Below, one piece after another: positions 10,730 to 18,772 of a stretch of DNA of 64,000 nucleotides (within the stretch, counting starts at the first letter, position 1; the number at the start of each line of letters is the position of its first letter). The stretch spans positions 62,001-126,000 of the forward strand of contig JAIQFS010000016.1 in assembly GCA_020073145.1 (NCBI GenBank), written 5' to 3'. The position numbers were made by a program, and so were the translations under genes. The notes under the pieces are model-generated. The model saw nothing but the letters and a program-made list of their open reading frames with translations, was not told the DNA's origin and searched no databases. The DNA is from Terriglobia bacterium. GTDB taxonomy: Bacteria > Acidobacteriota > Terriglobia > Bryobacterales > Bryobacteraceae.

Positions 10730-11821
10730 ATGCGTTACCGCCTGGTGGCCGCGATCTTTGTGGTTGCGCTGGCCGCAAGCGCGCAGAGTCTGTCCGTCGC
10801 CGAACTGCGAAGCTTCCTCCGCTCTTCCATTCAGATCAAGCAGAGCGACAAGGAAGTCGCCGAATACCTGTCCAAGGCCAAGCTCACCGAAAAGCTGGAC
10901 GACCGCGGCATCGAAGATCTGCAAGCCCTGGGGATTGGGCCGCGCACGCTGGCGGCGCTACGCGTCTTGCGCGACCGCTCCCAGAGTCTGGCGGCCGCTG
11001 CGCCGCCCGTGGCGGAAGCCGCGGCGAAGCCGATTCCTCCGCCTTCCTCCGAGGAACAGGCGGCCATTCTGAGCGAGGTCCGTGAGTACGCCCTGAACTA
11101 CAGCAAGACCCTGCCGGATTTCATTTGCACGCAGGTGACGCGGCGTTATGCCGCGGGCACTCCCGGCGGCCGCTACGGCCGGCGGGGCGAAAGCGATCCC
11201 TCCTGGCAGTTGCAGGACACCCTCACCATCCGGCTGAGCTATTTCGAACAGAAGGAAGACTACAAGCTGATTCTGGTGAACAACACCGTAACCCAGCAGG
11301 ACTACACCAAGCTGGACGGCGCGGTTTCCACCGGCGAGTTCGGCAGCATGATGCGGGAGATCTTCGAGCCCTCTACCGAGGCGCGCTTTACCTGGGACCA
11401 CTGGGCGACTCTGCGCGGCCGTGCCGCCCTGGCCTTCGCTTATCACGTGGAGCAGGAGCGTTCCCAATGGATGATCGATTACGAGCGCAAGCAGCACATC
11501 ATTCCGGCCTACGACGGGCTCGTGTACGTGGACCGCGAGACGCATCAAGTGCTGCGCGTGACGATGGCGGCTCGCGGCATTCCTTCGTCATTTCCGATCC
11601 AGCAGGCCGAGAGCGTGCTGGATTATGACTTTCAGACTTTGAGCGGCCAGCGCTTCCTGTTGCCGCTGAAAGCCGACAGTCGCCTCAAGACCAGCGACGT
11701 CCTCAGCCGCCTGGACGAAGAGTTTCGTGTCTACCGGAAGTATTCGGCCGAGTCGGAGATCAAGTACGACACCCCCGACGCGCTCCCCGACAGCCAGACT
11801 AAAGAGCAGGGACCGAAGTAG
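10730..11821 (+). CDS. secreted acidobacterial protein of unknown function
   Basis: A 363-residue exported protein with a signal peptide (MRYRLVAAIFVVALAASAQ). Residues about 20-80 form a short helical region that resembles a helix-hairpin or SAM-like module (LDDRGIEDLQALGIGPRTLAALR). The long C-terminal part contains ILSEVREYALNYSKTLPDF and beta-rich repeats ending in LDYDFQTLSGQRFLLPLKA, a pattern seen in outer-membrane-associated lipoprotein-carrier-like proteins. I chose ATG 10730 because the signal peptide begins there; upstream in-frame starts lack one. It is divergent from secreted cassette 1 and converges on the MBL gene at 11825-12835. No function can be assigned. Confidence 0.78.
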   Translation: MRYRLVAAIFVVALAASAQSLSVAELRSFLRSSIQIKQSDKEVAEYLSKAKLTEKLDDRGIEDLQALGIGPRTLAALRVLRDRSQSLAAAAPPVAEAAAKPIPPPSSEEQAAILSEVREYALNYSKTLPDFICTQVTRRYAAGTPGGRYGRRGESDPSWQLQDTLTIRLSYFEQKEDYKLILVNNTVTQQDYTKLDGAVSTGEFGSMMREIFEPSTEARFTWDHWATLRGRAALAFAYHVEQERSQWMIDYERKQHIIPAYDGLVYVDRETHQVLRVTMAARGIPSSFPIQQAESVLDYDFQTLSGQRFLLPLKADSRLKTSDVLSRLDEEFRVYRKYSAESEIKYDTPDALPDSQTKEQGPK

Positions 11822-11824
11822 GAA

Positions 11825-12835
11825 TCACCGGCCGTAGCTTTTCTCGAATTTGTTCCGGCTGTTGAACACCGTAAACGAGCCGTCTTTCTCGGCGGTCAGC
11901 CGCAGCCACTTGCCTTGACAAATCTCGTCGACGTTGGCCAGGAATGTGTCGGGTGAGTTCTGGTCTTTATCGCTGGCGATGGCGTAGTGGAGCTGCCAGA
12001 TGTCCTCAAGGCCGGGAGTGTCGTGGAGGGTCTGCCAGGCAGCGGGCTTGCCGCCTTTGCGCGGGCCATTGTTGGACATCGCCACTTTGGGATGGATGGC
12101 ATGGACCAGTTGCGGGGTATTGGCGGCCGCTCCCATGTGGTGCGAGGCCACGAAGACGTCCACGGTCCCGATTTTATTGGCGGGACAGACCAGACTGTGC
12201 TCGCGGCTGGTGGTGAGGTCGCCCAGGTCGAGAATGCGAAAGTCGCCGTAGGTAATGAGCAGGCCGAGCGATTGCTGGTTCTCGTTGGTTTCCTCATCCG
12301 GGTCCGGCTGGAAGCTGGCGCACTCCGGATTCGCCTGGCCGCCGCCCGGCAGCGCCGTGCCAATGGTGTCCCCGGCTCCAGCCAGCACCCGCACTTCGAG
12401 ATCCTTGATGGGAATCGTGTCCCCCGGTTTGACCGTCATGCGAGTGCCTTTGGCGCTGATCGCGCTGTACATGTTGTAACGGACTTTCGAATCTTTATCG
12501 GTCTCCGTGTTCGGCCCGTGGTCGATGAAATTGCGGATCGGCAGCTTGGCGGCCACATCGTAGAGCCCGCCCACATGATCCTTGTGGTAGTGCGACAGGA
12601 CCAGGTAGTCGATTTTCTTGACACCGGCGGCCTTGGCGGCGGCCAGGATGCGGCCCGGATCCCGGCCGTTGAACCCCCCATACCCGGTATCCATTAGGAG
12701 GGTTTCGCCCGAGGGTGCGACAAATAGGGTGGATTGGCCGCCTTCGACGTCGATAAAGTAAATTTCGAGGTTTTTGGCCGCCGGCAGAGCTGCTGCGAAA
12801 GCCAACAGCATCCAGCCGCCAACAAGGGCGCGCAT
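11825..12835 (-). CDS. exported ComEC/Rec2-like MBL-fold hydrolase
   Basis: Stand-alone metallo-beta-lactamase domain of 336 residues with a signal peptide ending near ALPAA. The sequence IYFIDVEGGQSTLFVAPSGE followed by LLMDTGYGG is the typical opening of the ComEC/Rec2-type MBL domain, and SHYHKDHVGG at about residues 81-90 supplies the metal ligands His82, His84, Asp86 and His87. The usual ComEC membrane channel domain is absent, so this is not a DNA-uptake channel; the partner and substrate are unknown. I chose ATG 12835 because the signal peptide starts there; a TTG seven codons upstream is possible. Only three bases separate its stop from the convergent gene. Confidence 0.85.
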   Translation of the reverse strand: MRALVGGWMLLAFAAALPAAKNLEIYFIDVEGGQSTLFVAPSGETLLMDTGYGGFNGRDPGRILAAAKAAGVKKIDYLVLSHYHKDHVGGLYDVAAKLPIRNFIDHGPNTETDKDSKVRYNMYSAISAKGTRMTVKPGDTIPIKDLEVRVLAGAGDTIGTALPGGGQANPECASFQPDPDEETNENQQSLGLLITYGDFRILDLGDLTTSREHSLVCPANKIGTVDVFVASHHMGAAANTPQLVHAIHPKVAMSNNGPRKGGKPAAWQTLHDTPGLEDIWQLHYAIASDKDQNSPDTFLANVDEICQGKWLRLTAEKDGSFTVFNSRNKFEKSYGR

Positions 12836-12908
12836 GGCGAAAATCTTACCACGCAAACGGTTGCAGTTGCGTGAACTCCACCGTCTCGCATAACGTATGA
12901 GAGAGCAG

Positions 12909-13361
12909 ATGCCCTTTTGTAGCCAATGCGGAAATCAGGTGGGCGGCGGCGATGCCTATTGTCCAGGCTGCGGGGCACGCCAGCCCGGCGGTTCCGCGCC
13001 GCACGTGCCCGGGACCGACCCCCTGTCCCAGCTTCCGCCGCGCACGGCTTCGATTCTCTGCTACGTCCCGGGAGTCGGCTGGATTGTCTCCATCGTGGTG
13101 TTGGCGTCGGAAAAGTTCCGCGGCGACCGTGATGTCCGCTTTCACGCCTTCCAGGGCCTTTACCTGTTCGTGGCCTGGCTTCTGGACGGGTGGGTCTTGC
13201 GGCCCATGTTTTCCATGATTCCCCACGTGCCCATCCACGGCGTGGTGGAAGTCGTGCTGCTAGGAATGTCGGTTTTCATGATGGTGAAGGCCTCCCACAA
13301 CGAGACGTACTCGCTGCCTTTGTTTGGGGAGCTGGCCCACCGCTCGGTTTTAGAGCACTGA
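12909..13361 (+). CDS. zinc-ribbon membrane protein (DUF4870-like)
   Basis: A 150-residue protein that opens with a zinc ribbon (CSQCG, then YCPGCG) and a Pro/Gly-rich linker, followed by three hydrophobic segments from about residue 55. The block ILCYVPGVGWIVSIVVLASEKF and the charged VRFHAFQGLYLFV match the DUF4870/zinc-ribbon small membrane protein group. Function is unknown; such proteins are usually called inner-membrane proteins. I prefer ATG 12909, which puts MPFCSQCG at the N terminus as in relatives, over ATG 12897. It is divergent from the ComEC-like gene. Confidence 0.75.
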   Translation: MPFCSQCGNQVGGGDAYCPGCGARQPGGSAPHVPGTDPLSQLPPRTASILCYVPGVGWIVSIVVLASEKFRGDRDVRFHAFQGLYLFVAWLLDGWVLRPMFSMIPHVPIHGVVEVVLLGMSVFMMVKASHNETYSLPLFGELAHRSVLEH

Positions 13362-13373
13362 CGGCCGGGACCG

Positions 13374-13592
13374 CTACTGCGGAATCCGCATGGCGGGGGG
13401 CACGCGCCGGTCCAGGATGAGCTCGCTAAACCGTTGAAGGGCCTCGCGGTATCGTTCGCCCGCCACTTCCTTTTGGTCGGCGGGCGCCTGTTTGAACGCC
13501 GCTTCCGCCTGGCGCACCTGGGTTAAGAGTTCGTCTTCGATCTGATGCCGGGCCAGCGTCCAAGGCAAGGCATCGAGTGTGTGAGCGGACAT
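13374..13592 (-). CDS. small hypothetical protein
   Basis: A 72-residue, highly charged, probably helical protein (ELLTQVRQAEAAFKQAPADQ in the middle) without signal peptide or recognisable domain. It has an ATG start but no obvious ribosome-binding site, and it lies between two other genes with no overlapping better candidate. Composition and length are compatible with a real small cytoplasmic protein, but the support is only the open frame and protein-like composition. Confidence 0.45.
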   Translation of the reverse strand: MSAHTLDALPWTLARHQIEDELLTQVRQAEAAFKQAPADQKEVAGERYREALQRFSELILDRRVPPAMRIPQ

Positions 13593-13745
13593 AGATGGTC
13601 TGGTTTGAGATCGTATCGTAGCATCGGAACACCCAGGACGCCTAGTGGATTTTCCCTACTTGGCAGAGCTTCAGTACTAGTAGTAAGAGTGCGAAAAGAT
13701 ACAGATTGAGCTCGATGCTTTTCGTAGGCCCGCCCGGAAACGCAC

Positions 13746-15320
13746 CTAGCGGCACGCGAAACTGGCCGACACCTCGGTGGAGCCCGTGCCCAGATACCGA
13801 GCCTGCTGAGGGTACGGGCACAGCGGACGGCTCCGGCCGGGGAAACTGGCGCCGGTGGCGTTGAGATGGTCGGGTGCCTCGTTTTTCTCCACCCAATCGA
13901 CCATCGCCGTGAGGGCGTCGAATTGGTCCAGCGCCGGACCGCCGCCGCAATGGTTCATGCCGGGAACCAGAAACAGCCGTGCCCAGGCGCGGGTGGCATC
14001 CGTGCCGCCGTTGTCCGCCGCCAGCGCGCGGTAGTAACCCACGGTGTCGTTGGGAGAGAAGACAGGGTCGCTCATGCCGTGATAAAGCAGCAGTTTGCCG
14101 CCGTGGCCGGAAAACGTCGAGAGCTGGGTGGACGTGGCATCGTTGTACACGGCCGTGGGCGCGATGCGTGCCGGGTCGCGGTCGAAGTCAAAGCGCAGCG
14201 GGTCAAGCTTGGGATCGTAGGGGGTCACGAAATAGTCGCGGATGGCGCCGAAACCGAGGGTGGCATTGATGGCGTTGGGCGTGCCGGTCCGGGAACTGCC
14301 GAGCTTCCAGGCGCGCCAGCCCGGGGCGCCCAGGCCGCCATCGTAGGGCCAGCCGGAATAGAGGCGGTTGCCCTTGGAATCCACCGCGCCGTCAAACACG
14401 CGCTTCAGGGTATCGACCTGCGGACGAGACAGGCAGGAATCGCTTTTGGCGCCCGAGCAGGTCAGCGAAGCGGGATCGAAGTGGCAGGCCTCGGGATTGT
14501 CGATGAGCCCGTCTTTCAAGCCGTCCTTGTCATCGCACTCCTTGAGGACAGCGGTCGCCAGTAGGGTGAGATCGGCATTGCTGAAGGCTTGGCTGAGGAT
14601 GGGGCGGCCTTGATCGTCTTTAGGCGCGATTGCGGCAAAGGCCATACTGTCCCACGCCTCGGCGATGGCGGCGTACGAGAGGCGGAAGCCCGGATCGCCG
14701 GCCACGATGCCGTCGAACTCGAGCGGATATCGTTGGGAAAGCATCATACCCTGGCGCCCGCCGTTGGAACACCCGAGAAAGTACGAATGCTCCGCGGGCC
14801 GGCCATAGAACGCCGCGATCATCTGCTTGGCCACCGCCGTGACTGCGCCGAGGGCGTTGTAGGCATAGTCCAACCGTGCCTGCTGGTCGTGCCCGAAACT
14901 GGCATCGCGCCCCTGGTGGCCGGCGTCGGTGGAGACCACGGCAAACCCGCGCGCCAGAGCCGTGGTTCCGGCCACGGCGCCCACCGCCGGCTGGATCACG
15001 CCGTCGGTTCCGCCGCCGCCTTGAAACAGAAAGCGCCCCTGCCAGTTCCCCGGCAGGCGCAGCTCGAAGCCGATGCCGTAAGTCTTGCCGTCCACGCCGG
15101 TGCGCTTGGCGATCATGCCTTGCACCAGGCAGCCGGCAGGCAGAGGCGCGATCGCACCTGGCCCGCCCGGCCCGGTCGCAACCGTGGCCCCGGCGGCTGT
15201 GCTTTCGGCCTTGGTAATCGAAACCTGGGGAAGCGCCAGTTTGAGTAGGTCTTCACAACGGCCGGCCGCGTGAATCCACGGTGCCGCCAGCAGGCTCAGG
15301 GACAAGAAGGCAACGCGCAT
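13746..15320 (-). CDS. secreted tannase/feruloyl esterase family hydrolase
   Basis: Alpha/beta hydrolase of 524 residues with a signal peptide (MRVAFLSLSLLAAPWIHAAG). The nucleophile elbow GCSNGG is at about residues 183-188 with Ser185. The acid (HGMSDP) and histidine (VPGMNHCGGG) follow near residues 430 and 470, the arrangement of the tannase/feruloyl esterase family. It also has several cysteine pairs, including one next to the catalytic residues as in fungal members. Expected to hydrolyse aromatic-acid esters such as tannin or ferulate esters in the periplasm or outside, consistent with the aromatic hydroxylase PobA in the window. ATG 15320 is chosen for the signal peptide; further in-frame starts lie upstream. 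Confidence 0.87.
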   Translation of the reverse strand: MRVAFLSLSLLAAPWIHAAGRCEDLLKLALPQVSITKAESTAAGATVATGPGGPGAIAPLPAGCLVQGMIAKRTGVDGKTYGIGFELRLPGNWQGRFLFQGGGGTDGVIQPAVGAVAGTTALARGFAVVSTDAGHQGRDASFGHDQQARLDYAYNALGAVTAVAKQMIAAFYGRPAEHSYFLGCSNGGRQGMMLSQRYPLEFDGIVAGDPGFRLSYAAIAEAWDSMAFAAIAPKDDQGRPILSQAFSNADLTLLATAVLKECDDKDGLKDGLIDNPEACHFDPASLTCSGAKSDSCLSRPQVDTLKRVFDGAVDSKGNRLYSGWPYDGGLGAPGWRAWKLGSSRTGTPNAINATLGFGAIRDYFVTPYDPKLDPLRFDFDRDPARIAPTAVYNDATSTQLSTFSGHGGKLLLYHGMSDPVFSPNDTVGYYRALAADNGGTDATRAWARLFLVPGMNHCGGGPALDQFDALTAMVDWVEKNEAPDHLNATGASFPGRSRPLCPYPQQARYLGTGSTEVSASFACR

Positions 15321-15436
15321 GCGTAACAGTCTACTGCAAACCGGCGGCATGGCGGACCCGGCGCGGATCAAACCCGGCACTGGAAGCAGGCGCGGGCCTG
15401 GCTGCAGACGACGGCGGCGGAAGCCGCCAGTCGTCC

Positions 15437-15454
15437 TCCGGTCTGAAGACCGGA
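15437..15454. repeat. near-perfect DNA palindrome
   Basis: TCCGGTCT-GA-AGACCGGA: two eight-base arms around a two-base centre in the intergenic region before the DinB-like gene. It lacks a T-run, so it is not a terminator. It resembles short interspersed palindromes also seen at 22410 and 35517. Confidence 0.5.
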
Positions 15455-15571
15455 CTGGCTGCCGGTTGGGGGAGATCCTGCTACGTCCCGGCGCATCGAC
15501 GGGGTGTCTCCGGCATCCCCGATTGGGTTCCGGGCAGCGTTGTATACTAAACGCTGGTAAGGAGATATCGC

Positions 15572-16090
15572 TTGAAAAGACTTTGCATTCTGACGTTGAT
15601 CGCGACTTTCGCAGCCGCCGGTCTGCTGCAGGCTCAGAACCCGTTGAGCAATGATGCCAAGAACTCGTATACCGGCATCAAGAATACGATCACTCGGGCA
15701 GCGGAAGAAATGCCGGAGGCCGACTACTCGTTTTCCACGGTTCCCGGCAAGGTGCGCACCTACGGCGAAATCATCGGGCACATCGCCGACATCCAGTTGA
15801 TGCTCTGCGGCATCGCCAAGGGCGAGTCGAAGCGGGGCGACGCGGGCACCAAGAAGACCAAGGCCGAGCTGACCGCTGCGCTGAAAGCGTCATTCGACTA
15901 TTGCGACGGGGTCTATAACGCCATGACCGACGCCGAGGGCGCCACCATGGTCAAAATGTTTGGCCGCGACCTGACCAAGCTTGGCGTGCTGAACTTCAAC
16001 ACCGCGCACGATAACGAAATGTACGGCACAGCGGTGGCTTATCTGCGCATCAAGGGATTGGTGCCGCCGTCCAGCCAGGGCCGTCCGTAG
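15572..16090 (+). CDS. exported DinB-superfamily protein
   Basis: A 172-residue protein with a signal peptide (MKRLCILTLIATFAAAGLLQ, then AQ) and a four-helix DinB-like domain. IIGHIADIQLML near residue 70 and NTAHDNEMYGTAVAYLR near residue 145 supply the histidines typical of the metal site. DinB-like proteins bind metals and some act as thiol-dependent transferases; an exported one is of unknown role. The start is TTG at 15572, supported by AAGGAG at 15559-15564 with normal spacing. A TATACT at 15543-15548 could be its -10. It stands alone. Confidence 0.82.
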   Translation: MKRLCILTLIATFAAAGLLQAQNPLSNDAKNSYTGIKNTITRAAEEMPEADYSFSTVPGKVRTYGEIIGHIADIQLMLCGIAKGESKRGDAGTKKTKAELTAALKASFDYCDGVYNAMTDAEGATMVKMFGRDLTKLGVLNFNTAHDNEMYGTAVAYLRIKGLVPPSSQGRP

Positions 16091-16173
16091 CTGCCGCCGT
16101 TTCTGTAAGCGGATCGCGGTTTCGCGCACTGGCTCGAGACCGCACGCTCCGCCAAAGGCTCGGAAATCGCTGG

Positions 16174-16179
16174 TACACT
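16174..16179 (+). promoter_or_regulatory. extended -10 promoter of the Fsr-type exporter
   Basis: TGG followed by TACACT at 16174-16179 forms an extended -10 element. The expected transcription start, about seven bases downstream, coincides with the GTG start codon at 16187, suggesting a leaderless message. No good -35 is seen, which extended -10 promoters tolerate. Confidence 0.45.
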
Positions 16180-16186
16180 ACGAACA

Positions 16187-17437
16187 GTGTCTACTGGCGC
16201 CACCGTCAGCCTAGCTACGGGAACTCCTTCTCCTTCCACCAACGAAACCGTGTACCGGATTTTGGGGGCGCTGGGGTTGTGTCACTTGCTGAACGACATG
16301 CTCCAGTCGGTGATTCCGGCAGTCTACCCGATTCTCAAAACTTCCTACCACCTCGACTTCGGCCAAATCGGGCTGATCACCCTCGCCTCGCAACTCACGG
16401 CGTCGCTCCTGCAGCCGGTGGTGGGCCTGGTCGCTGACCGGCGGCCGATGCCATACTCCCTGCCGGTGGGCATGGCGTTCACCCTGGCCGGCCTGCTGCT
16501 GCTATCGGTAGCTCCCAGTTTTCTGGTGATTCTGTGCGCGGTGGCGCTGGTCGGGATGGGTTCGTCGGTGTTCCACCCGGAATCGTCGCGGGTGGTGCGG
16601 ATGGCCTCGGGCGGCCGCCACGGTCTGGCCCAATCCATCTTTCAGGTGGGCGGCAATTTCGGGACTTCGCTCGGCCCGTTGTTGGCGGCCTTTGTGGTGC
16701 TTCCCGGGGGACAGCGCAGCATCGCCTGGCTTTCGGTGGGAGCGCTCCTGGCCATCGTCATCATGACGCGGGTCGGCGCCTGGTATAAGGCTCATCACAG
16801 AGCGGGAATGAAGTCCCACAAGCGCGTCCGCGACCACCATCCCGATCTGACGTCTCGTAAGATCGCGGTGTCGCTGGCCGTGCTGGTGGCCCTGGTGTTC
16901 TCCAAGTTCTTCTATCTGGTGAGCCTGACCAGCTACTACACATTCTTCTTGATTCAGAAGTTCCACGTTCCGGTGCGCACTGCCCAGATCTATCTGTTCG
17001 TGTTCCTGGGCGCAGTGGCTGCCGGCACCATCATCGGCGGCCCGGTGGGCGACCGGATCGGGCGCAAGTATGTGATCTGGGTTTCAATTCTGGGCGTGCT
17101 CCCGTTCACTCTGGTCCTGCCCTATGCCAACTTATTCTGGACGGGAATTCTGAGCGTTATCATCGGCGCGGTTCTGGCGTCGGCCTTTACGGCCATCGTG
17201 GTCTACGCGCAGGATCTGGTGCCGGGCAAGGTGGGAGCCGTCTCGGGGCTCTTTTTCGGACTGGCCTTCGGAATGGGCGGCATCGGCGCGGCCTTGCTGG
17301 GCGAACTCGCCGACGCCACCAGCATCACGTACGTCTACCAGGTATGCGCGTTTTTGCCGGCCATCGGGCTGCTGACCGCGTTTCTTCCCAACATCGAGCC
17401 GGGGCGGCGGCGCGCCGGCGAAGCCGCCAAGGCCTGA
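16187..17437 (+). CDS. fsr: MFS exporter of the fosmidomycin-resistance (Fsr) type
   Basis: Twelve-segment inner-membrane major facilitator protein of 416 residues. The block SVFHPESSRVVRMASGGR followed by HGLAQSIFQVGGNFGTSLGP is almost a textbook Fsr signature, and GPVGDRIGRKY is the MFS loop between the halves. Relatives confer fosmidomycin resistance in E. coli when overexpressed; the natural substrate is not known. The start is GTG at 16187 and there is no ribosome-binding site in front, in line with a leaderless transcript from the extended -10 element. It is followed by a secreted protein gene after 19 bases; the GGAGG of that gene lies in the gap. Confidence 0.92.
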   Translation: MSTGATVSLATGTPSPSTNETVYRILGALGLCHLLNDMLQSVIPAVYPILKTSYHLDFGQIGLITLASQLTASLLQPVVGLVADRRPMPYSLPVGMAFTLAGLLLLSVAPSFLVILCAVALVGMGSSVFHPESSRVVRMASGGRHGLAQSIFQVGGNFGTSLGPLLAAFVVLPGGQRSIAWLSVGALLAIVIMTRVGAWYKAHHRAGMKSHKRVRDHHPDLTSRKIAVSLAVLVALVFSKFFYLVSLTSYYTFFLIQKFHVPVRTAQIYLFVFLGAVAAGTIIGGPVGDRIGRKYVIWVSILGVLPFTLVLPYANLFWTGILSVIIGAVLASAFTAIVVYAQDLVPGKVGAVSGLFFGLAFGMGGIGAALLGELADATSITYVYQVCAFLPAIGLLTAFLPNIEPGRRRAGEAAKA

Positions 17438-17456
17438 GGCGGGCAGGAGGTTTCTC

Positions 17457-18176
17457 ATGACGCTGAATTTTCTGCGCGCTGGTGCGATCGTGGCGTGCTT
17501 CTTTGCGGCTGTACCGATGGAAGCCGCGGGACCAGCGATCCCGCGCATGCCCGATGGCAAGCCCAACCTGCAGGGCGTTTGGGACCATCCTTACGTTTCC
17601 GACATGACCAAGGATGCCAAAGACCAGAAGGGCGCCGGCGCACTGCCCTACACGGCCTGGGGCGCCGACAACTTCAAGAATTACGACGTTTCGAAATTCG
17701 ATTACACCGGCCACTGCCTGCCCTTCGGCCTGATGCGCTCGATCAACGTGGGCGGCTATCCCATCCAGATCATGCAGAACGACGAATACGTCGCGCTCTT
17801 GTTCGAGCAGAACACCTGGTTTCACGTCATCTATCTGAATCGCGATCATCCCAAGAACCTGGAGTCAACCTGGTTTGGAAACTCGGTGGCCCATTGGGAT
17901 GGCGACACGCTCGTCGTCGATACCACTGGCTTCAACGGCCGGACGCGGCTCGACACGCTCGGCCATCCCCACAGCGACCAACTGCACCTCATCGAGCGCT
18001 ACACCTTGACCGACCCCGACCACATCGCGTACGAGATGACGATTGACGATCCCAAGACCTACACGCGGCCCTGGAAGAACACCAGGACCTTCACCAAGAT
18101 GAAGCCCGGCGAAGAGCTGATCGAATACTCCTGCGAAGAAAACAACCGGGACTTAACCAACGGCCACATCAAGTGA
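17457..18176 (+). CDS. secreted protein related to the SGEW superfamily
   Basis: A 239-residue exported protein of unknown function. After the signal peptide comes PRMPDGKPNLQGVW, then CLPFGLMRS, NDEYVALLFEQNTWFHVIYL, SVAHWDGDTLVVDTTGFNG and a C-terminal EYSCEENNRD. The pattern (GVW near the start, WDGDTL-VDTT in the middle) recurs in many acidobacterial and proteobacterial secreted proteins and is a distant counterpart of the (T)YEGEMLKITT block in the cassette genes at 9691-10521 and 32771-33634. ATG 17457 has GGAGG six bases upstream. It may be cotranscribed with the Fsr-type gene. No enzymatic role can be assigned. Confidence 0.84.
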   Translation: MTLNFLRAGAIVACFFAAVPMEAAGPAIPRMPDGKPNLQGVWDHPYVSDMTKDAKDQKGAGALPYTAWGADNFKNYDVSKFDYTGHCLPFGLMRSINVGGYPIQIMQNDEYVALLFEQNTWFHVIYLNRDHPKNLESTWFGNSVAHWDGDTLVVDTTGFNGRTRLDTLGHPHSDQLHLIERYTLTDPDHIAYEMTIDDPKTYTRPWKNTRTFTKMKPGEELIEYSCEENNRDLTNGHIK

Positions 18177-18189
18177 AGAACGTGGTTGC

Positions 18190-18750
18190 CTAGTTCAAGT
18201 CCGGCGTCTGCAACAGCGGATTCGACCACGCCTTATTGCGCACGTGCGTTCTTGATTGAATCCGCCAGCCGGAGGCCGTCTTCACATACACATCCTCGTA
18301 GCCGCCGAAGCGCGTCACGTCGCGCGGGCCTTTTTCGCCGATCGCCACCAGGTACACCCGCCCCTTCGCGCCGCCGGACGTCGCCGTAATGACCGGGTTG
18401 ATCATCAGGTGGCTCCAGTCTTTCCAGCCGACATCCTTGCAACCCAGCCGGCCGCCGCCCGCGGCCGCGGCCAGTTGTTCGCGTCCCTTGGCTCGCATCA
18501 GGCCGCCTTTCTTGTAGCCTTCCTCGGTGAAATTATCGGTGAAGGTGCCATCGGGCGTGAACAGGTCGGCGTAGTCGTACCCATTGTTCGAACAGGTGTC
18601 GATGGCCTGGCCGTAGCGGAACATGAGCTGTTGAATCTCGAAGTAGTCCGTCCCGGTCAGGGCCGGCGCTTTTTTCTGCTGCGCGCGCACGGTTACCAAT
18701 GCCAGAAGCCCCAGGCTGAGCACTGCAGCTGTGATCGCTTTCCGTTTCAT
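18190..18750 (-). CDS. exported SnoaL/NTF2-like protein
   Basis: A 186-residue protein with a signal peptide followed by a SnoaL-like NTF2 fold: DYFEIQQLMFRYGQAIDTC, YADLFTPDGTFTDNF, a middle HLMINPVI segment and the ending GWRIQSRTHVRNKAW. The family contains both enzymes (isomerases, dehydratases, scytalone-dehydratase-like) and simple binders, so function cannot be fixed from sequence. ATG 18750 with AAGGAG six bases upstream. It is the last gene of a minus-strand unit, 22 bases after the SMP-30-like gene, and converges on the SGEW-type gene with a gap of 13 bases. Confidence 0.85.
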   Translation of the reverse strand: MKRKAITAAVLSLGLLALVTVRAQQKKAPALTGTDYFEIQQLMFRYGQAIDTCSNNGYDYADLFTPDGTFTDNFTEEGYKKGGLMRAKGREQLAAAAGGGRLGCKDVGWKDWSHLMINPVITATSGGAKGRVYLVAIGEKGPRDVTRFGGYEDVYVKTASGWRIQSRTHVRNKAWSNPLLQTPDLN

Positions 18751-18772
18751 GCCAACTCCTTGCAGGTGTGGG

